Program-made: the position numbers and the translations under genes
Notes under the pieces: model-generated
What the model was told of the DNA's origin: nothing
The model's database searches: none
The model's input: only the letters and a program-made list of their open reading frames with translations
Shown: piece after piece, positions 58,727 to 64,000 of the stretch
How the letters are laid out: each line of letters starts with the position of its first letter
Position numbering within the stretch: the stretch's first letter is position 1
NCBI GenBank assembly: GCA_016081115.2
Contig: JABTTQ020003409.1
Location: forward strand, 248,001 to 312,000
Origin: Rehmannia glutinosa
Taxonomy: Eukaryota; Streptophyta; Magnoliopsida; Lamiales; Orobanchaceae
Direction of reading: 5' to 3'
DNA length: 64,000 nucleotides

Positions 58727-59690
58727 AATGTAACACATTTAATTGGGCCTTTTTTTTATTTGGGCTAAATAATTATATTTGATTTGTATAGGATTGGGCT
58801 ATTTTTTAAAGGCTATAATATTTGTGCTCCATTAATAGATTTTAATTTTTATTAGTATTAAAATCAGAATTAGATATTTATTAAAATTAATGGAATGTTA
58901 AATAAAATTCATTAATTATATACTATGCAATTTTTACATATAGATTTATATATATTTCTAAAATTTAATAATTATATAAATTGATTGAATGGTTTTTGAA
59001 TAATTAATATTTTGTTAATGTTTTGTGTTAAAGTTTTAAGTTTTTTATGAATTCAATATTTTTGGTTAATTTTTTAATTAAAATTTTAAATTAATTTATG
59101 AATTCTATATTTTCTCAAACTCATTTAGTGACTTTTTTTAAAACTATATAGTTTAAAAGAGGCACATCTTGAATCTTCGAATAGAATTGATATGCAAGTT
59201 TCATCGAATAGAAGTATTTATGAATAGCCGAGTTTGCCACTTGGTGACATCACAAATGGTATATTCAATATTTTTTTGTCTGTTCATTTTTAAAATAATA
59301 ATAATTCATATACTTATATATGATTTCTTTGACACATGTAATTTAACTTTTGGTAGTCAAGGTTCCCGACTTGAAAGGTTAATCTCGGAAAATATCAACA
59401 ATGTTGGCACTTCATTTGGTGATATCTCCGTAACATATCCCAATAGACGCTCTAACACAGAGGTGATCATTGATCTCGGGCCTCGATGATGATCATGATG
59501 ATGATGCGATGGATTAAATACTATCGGTGAAAATATTTTGAATGATGTAACTCAATCCCACTTAATGAGCTTTTACACTTGACTATCATTGATAATTATA
59601 ACTATTTTCAGATATTTTTATCAATTTAAATCAAATGTATTAAAATATTATTTAAATAATTAATATTTCATTAAATTATTTACATAATAT
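58727..59690. other. Intergenic AT-rich DNA, no feature recognised
   Basis: Only short frames without recognised similarity. Confidence 0.4.
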
Positions 59691-59691
59691 T

Positions 59692-60146
59692 GGGATGTTA
59701 GCGATGCAACATACACGTGTCAATTTTGTGGGGCATTATTTCTATACAAAGAGAGGTTACGACCTCATGTAAAATCCAAAACCTATTTTCATGTAACAAG
59801 AGTAAAAAATAATCGCTCTCCAATGTGGGCTATATTTGAAAAATCATGTTTTTTGAGTCATGGTCAATTATACGTTCTTTGTCTCTCGATTACGAATTCT
59901 AAAATTTGAAAATATTAGTTTGTGGAGACGATAAATTGAAAAACAAACAGGCGAATAATGTTGTGTACAAGGAAATATTCCAAAATGTGTAATTATTGAA
60001 TGTGGTTATTACCTTGATTTATTTTTCTCGAGTTTCTATTTTTCAATTATACATTCTTTTTTTATTTTAATCTTTATATATACACGCAATTTACATTCAA
60101 TAACACATTTCATTACATCCGTGCGTTTAATCGGGTCGAATACTAG
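59692..60146 (+). mobile_element. Possible Helitron 3' remnant
   Basis: A plus-strand frame from about 59694 reads DATYTCQFCGALFLYKER, resembling the CxxC segment upstream of the helicase in plant Helitron proteins, and runs about 65 codons before a stop. At 60119-60146 CCGTGCGTTTAATCGGGTCG then AATACTAG looks like a decayed hairpin followed by CTAG. No 5' end was found. Confidence 0.35.
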
Positions 60147-60149
60147 TAT

Positions 60150-60884
60150 TCACTAACATTGTTAGGTTCCCATTTTTCACATTAATTTCATAATTGTTTA
60201 TTTAAGATTGATTTACCGAATTCTAACAATCACCGGTCTCTTATATTTTTTCAGATGGTTTTGGATAACATTTATTTTTTAAAGGAGATTTATTTATTAA
60301 AATATGACAAGTCTCTACTCTTTTTTCTTTTTGATGCATATATACAAAGTTTGCGCCTAACTAATTATATGGATTGACGGTTTTGCCCGAATCAGTCGTT
60401 TCCAGTTAAACCAGATGCGGTTGCGCCTCATACACACTCGACATAGATCTGTATTGCCCAGTTTTGTTTAGAGATTTCGAATTTCAATAGTAGGATTAAA
60501 TTAAGTAATTCTATTTTATTTTATCAAAGGATATAGATTATTATTTTTAAAAAGTAGGCTTAAAGGAATGTATTTTTATTCTTGGGCTGGGATAAAATAA
60601 AGACCAAGAAAAATAAGAAAAGACAAAAGTTTTCTTGGGACATTAGGACTATACCATTTAAATGAGGGTCATGATTAAATAGGCCCAAAAGCTTAAGGAC
60701 CATTTTGTTTTAGCTGTTTTGTTTACAGTTTTAGAAGATTACCCATTATTGGTTTAATGATAATTAGGTGGAAGTAGTTAAGTAACGAAGATTGGAACTC
60801 CAGTAGTGTCAGCATATGCCTAGCTCTTGATCGAAATGAATTTTGAACTACAGCATATTTGGCTTTATATTTTGTGGGCACCAT
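60150..60884. other. Intergenic, no feature recognised
   Basis: No coding or repeat pair seen. Confidence 0.4.
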
Positions 60885-60901
60885 AAATTGATACATACTA
60901 A

Positions 60902-61032
60902 CTTTTTTTTTTTTTTTTTGAGTACAATGGGGGAACTTGGGGAGGGAACACACGCACCCCCATGGGATCGAACTCCATGGTCATTCACCCTTACAACACA
61001 TGTTTCAACCACAGAAAGACTAGGTTGATCCC
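60902..61032 (-). mobile_element. Short tRNA-derived SINE
   Basis: Minus strand contains a box-B-like GAGTTCGATCCC and ends in poly(A) (poly(T) at 60903-60920 on plus). Flanked by a 17-bp duplication with one mismatch: AAATTGATACATACTAA (60885-60901) and AAATTGATATATACTAA (61033-61049). 131 bp. Different sequence from the SINE at 4741. Confidence 0.85.
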
Positions 61033-61049
61033 AAATTGATATATACTAA

Positions 61050-61646
61050 ATTGGTTTACATTTACTAGTGATAGACGTGTTTCTTTAACTGCAAGAAAAT
61101 TCCAGAAACCGACAGAAATGATTTTGTCACTAAATTTACAGTTACCTACACTATAAATACAGAATAAAAAATATTATTTTTTCCCAAATTATACCGACAA
61201 ATTACGGACAAATCTCCGACAACTTGTAACTTTATCGATATAATAAATATTGTAGGTATTTACCAATAGTTTTAGATTTTATTGTTAAATATTTATCTAT
61301 AATGATTTTACCTACATTTTATAATTATATTAATAGTTCTCTATAGATTTTTCTCTAGGTAAACTGATTTGTTTTTGTAGTGTTTTGATGCGACGAAAAT
61401 AATTTTAAATACTATAACCATTTGGTTGGGAGATGAAATCAAGAAGACTGGATTCTTAATTAGCTAATATCGAGATGTTTTTAGTAATTGTTACTTGTGG
61501 GAATCATTTTAAGATTTCATTAACGATACAAGTTAAAGAATTGGGTTTAGGTAGATAATTATTGAATTATCGAAACATGCTATTTTGATTTATGAAATTA
61601 TTGGTAATTACTTTGTATTTTAATAAAAATCATTCAACTTTGAATA
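61050..61646. other. Intergenic, no feature recognised
   Basis: AT-rich; no gene. Confidence 0.4.
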
Positions 61647-61651
61647 ATATT

Positions 61652-62806
61652 TGTTGGAAAAATTGGTGGTGCATATCGAATGGCTGAAAATTCGAGCAGA
61701 GTTTCGATACTAAAACAGATGTCGAGGCAAGAGTTAGACTCTTTCTCTTTAAGACAAGATTGCCCCGCTCACGTTGCGTACGGTATGTGGCAATTGTCTC
61801 CCAAGATACAACGAAAAACAACTTGCGATAGTTGCACTACAAATCGCAAGCACAACGAACACTTTGATGTTTTTTGAACTCTCTTTTATGGACTTATGCA
61901 GAATGAATATGAAGCAAGAAATTCGAATTTTCTGATGTGTTGAAATGAATTCTGGGGGCTGCTTTATATAGAGCTCTTGATGCATCTTCAGACTGGGTGC
62001 AACCCCTGGTCCAGATCAGTCTTCACCGTCAGATCACGCCCTGTGGTTAACAGCTGCAATATGATGGTCCTGTGGCACATCATTTGGCATACACCTCTTC
62101 ACATCTGACTGAAGAGACACACCCTTTGGCATACACCTCTGCACACTGGATAGTCGTGTCTAGTCACGGTGCCCTATCAGCGAACAGACACATCCAATCA
62201 GCGCCACGTGTCGCCACTCGGACGATTCTGCCAAGTCACTGCCACTGGACTGAACCCTGGTTTGATTTTCCAAAACTTTAAGGCTCCTCAAAGTCTCGCG
62301 ACGATGCGTACATGCGAAGTGCAAAGTACATCTCTAAAGTGCCCAATGCGACTATGTCGCGATGTGTGCCCGGCACCGGCTCGGCTCGGCTCGGCTCCGC
62401 ACTCGAGTCCTTGGTGCTTTTGAGCTTGGTGCTTTAGCCAAAGGCTAGCCAAAATTGATTTGGTCCACTAGGGTGTAACATAAGGAGTTCCACATGATTA
62501 CTCCTTATTAGTGGTGAAACTCTTTATTAACTAGTAAAACATTTAATATGTTTCTTATGTGGGATATGGCTTTCCATATTCCCACCCTTTTATATTACAT
62601 ATATAAAATCATTTTAAGTGGCCAACTTCATGCATTTATTTCTCATTCACCCGACATTGGTTTTGAGAAATTCAAAATGCTAAACTCATCTACCCGCGAC
62701 GTAGATGACTTTTATCTCATTTATTTCATACATCGAATAAATGAACCCACTTAAATAATTGGTCAAAATTGGGTCAAAACCCAATTTATAGAAACCAATT
62801 CCAACA
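61652..62806 (-). mobile_element. Solo LTR, 1155 bp
   Basis: Starts TGTTGGAAAAATTGG, ends CCAATTCCAACA (inverted TGTTGGAA/TTCCAACA), flanked by a perfect 5-bp duplication ATATT (61647-61651 and 62807-62811). No internal sequence, PBS or second LTR adjoins it. A TATATAAAG box on the minus strand near 61963-61971 gives the orientation. A 14-bp motif TGGCATACACCTCT is repeated at about 62083 and 62117. Confidence 0.85.
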
Positions 62807-62811
62807 ATATT

Positions 62812-63120
62812 ATCATTGTCATTATTCTAGATTCTGTTGAACAGAATAAGCGAGGTATAAAGCATATAAAGATATTAGGGGTGTGCACGGTACGGGACGG
62901 TTCGGAGATCCACAAATCTCCAGAACTATTTTGCATGTTTTTGTGTGTGAATTTTGTGTGATTTCAATTTTTCGTATGAGTGATTATGCGTGTGTTTGTG
63001 TCTTTTCGCCCCATTTTATATTGTCATATATTACATATGGTATTTTTGGTTGTTTAGTAGGTTTTCGTAAAAAGAGAACTTCAAAACGGACTAAAACGAT
63101 AGAAATGGACATTACGGGCG
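62812..63120. other. Spacer; possible hAT edge at 62878
   Basis: GGGGTGTGCACGGTACGGGA near 62879 resembles a hAT terminus, but no inverted partner occurs before the window ends. Confidence 0.35.
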
Positions 63121-63370
63121 AATAAAGGTCGGGGGAAGCCAAAGTTCAGCGCCCGCGCGCGTAGCCTCAAAATTGATGAAAATGAGCGTGCCACACAACA
63201 GTGCGCGGACGCGCACTCTGTCGGCAGGAAACCGCGCGCGCCCCGCGCGCGCCAGGCACCCGTACAAGGTGACTGCGCAAGGCATGCGGACGGGCAAGCA
63301 GCGCGGCGCGCAACAATGCGCGCGAGGAGACTGCGCGGCGCAAACGCAGCTAGGACGCGCACTACAAGAA
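63121..63370. other. GC- and CpG-rich block
   Basis: A 240-bp block very rich in GCGCGC in otherwise AT-rich DNA. Overlapping frames on both strands exist only because stop codons are rare in such sequence. Most likely U3 of a retrotransposon LTR. Confidence 0.5.
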
Positions 63371-64000
63371 TTTTCTAGATTTTTTATTCCGATTTTTCCT
63401 TTCCTTTTTGGATTCTTCCACCTTGTATAGGCTTAAGCTTATAAATAGCCCTTGGGGGATCCATAATTTCGTACACCTTCATTCTTAGCACTTCTAAACT
63501 TTAGTTTTTGGTATTTTCTCTTCCATTCAATATTGGGATTGCTTGAGTTCTTCCCCTTGAAGTTATTTTTGCTTCTTAATTAAAGAGTAAAATTTCTTCA
63601 TCTATTTTGTCTGATTTCAATTGTTGGGGTGATTATTATTATTGCATGATCATGTTTATGATTAAATTCTTTCCTTCAATTGAGATTATGATCCCATCCC
63701 CAAGCATGAACTAATTTCCTTGTTCTAGGATTAGGATGATTTGATTCAAGCAAACAAGCATAAATATTGATTAATTGATTTGCTTTCCTGGATAAATTGT
63801 TTTATTTGATAATTGATTGTCTGATCAACTTTTGATTATTTTGGGGGAATAATTGAGATCGAGAGAAGATATTATTCCTGGAATAAATTTATTCAGGGGT
63901 TAGATATGAATAAAAAATGTATTATCTAACCCAAGGCTTAATGAAAATAGCAAATTATTGGGATAGCCCTAATCTGTGAATACGAAAGTTATCAGATCTA
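63371..64000 (+). promoter_or_regulatory. Probable LTR promoter and leader of an element running off the right edge
   Basis: CTTATAAATAGCCC near 63438-63452 is a TATA box of the kind found in plant LTRs, followed by a leader without coding signal. LTR borders are not visible, so this rests on resemblance. Confidence 0.35.

Noticed and set aside
61630..61985. Two minus-strand ORFs with a membrane-like segment
   Set aside because: Both lie within the solo LTR and show no conserved protein motif.
63081..63430. Overlapping Arg/Ala-rich ORFs on both strands
   Set aside because: Composition artefact of the GCGC-rich block; no conserved motif.

Overview
The window is nuclear DNA of a flowering plant. 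It is AT-rich, has spliced genes with GT-AG introns, and is crowded with plant transposons. The three host genes are all eudicot-like and all on the minus strand: a cytokinin receptor histidine kinase of the AHK2 type (1-6152, running off the left edge), a mitochondrial HSP90 of the HSP90-6/HSP89.1 type (29972-37519, 20 exons), and a light-harvesting protein of photosystem II, LHCB2 (41715-42991, two exons). I judge an asterid-like eudicot from the repeat families, but the species cannot be read from the sequence. The three proteins share no pathway, so this is a gene-poor stretch with three unrelated housekeeping or signalling genes.

Layout. 1-7.4 kb: AHK2, with a 294-bp MITE in one intron and a tRNA-derived SINE in another. 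7.4-11.2 kb: intergenic, with a hAT-like MITE at 8962-9631. 11.2-24 kb: a TIR element with a minisatellite core, into which an 11.6-kb Athila-like gypsy retrotransposon (11820-23393, minus strand) has inserted; the 5-bp target duplication is perfect. 25.2-27.9 kb: a truncated copia element. 28.1-29.6 kb: a Mutator-like element with TIRs of about 80 bp and a 10-bp target duplication. 30-37.5 kb: HSP90-6, with a hAT-like insertion in an intron. 37.5-41.7 kb: AT-rich and gene-poor. 41.7-43.1 kb: LHCB2, whose single intron holds a second copy of the MITE seen in AHK2. 43.3-44.7 kb: two elements with GACCGTCT-type termini. 45.7-53.7 kb: a copia element that keeps gag but has lost almost all of pol. 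53.8-55.5 kb: an unusual TIR element with inverted tRNA-Gly-like sequences in its arms and a palindromic minisatellite core. 57.5-58.7 kb: a second minisatellite TIR element. 60.9-62.8 kb: a SINE and a solo LTR. 62.9-64 kb: a GC-rich region followed by what looks like an LTR promoter.

Two themes stand out. First, at least five elements share a terminus of the type GACCGTCT and three of them have grown degenerate AT-rich minisatellite cores; the copy at 53809-55516 also carries outward-facing tRNA-Gly-like sequences in both arms. Second, all three host genes carry single-base indels in otherwise well-conserved exons. A/T runs tend to be one base too long and G/C runs one base too short, which fits uncorrected assembly error better than simultaneous decay of three essential genes. 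All calls come from reading the sequence and from remembered family features; no search was run.
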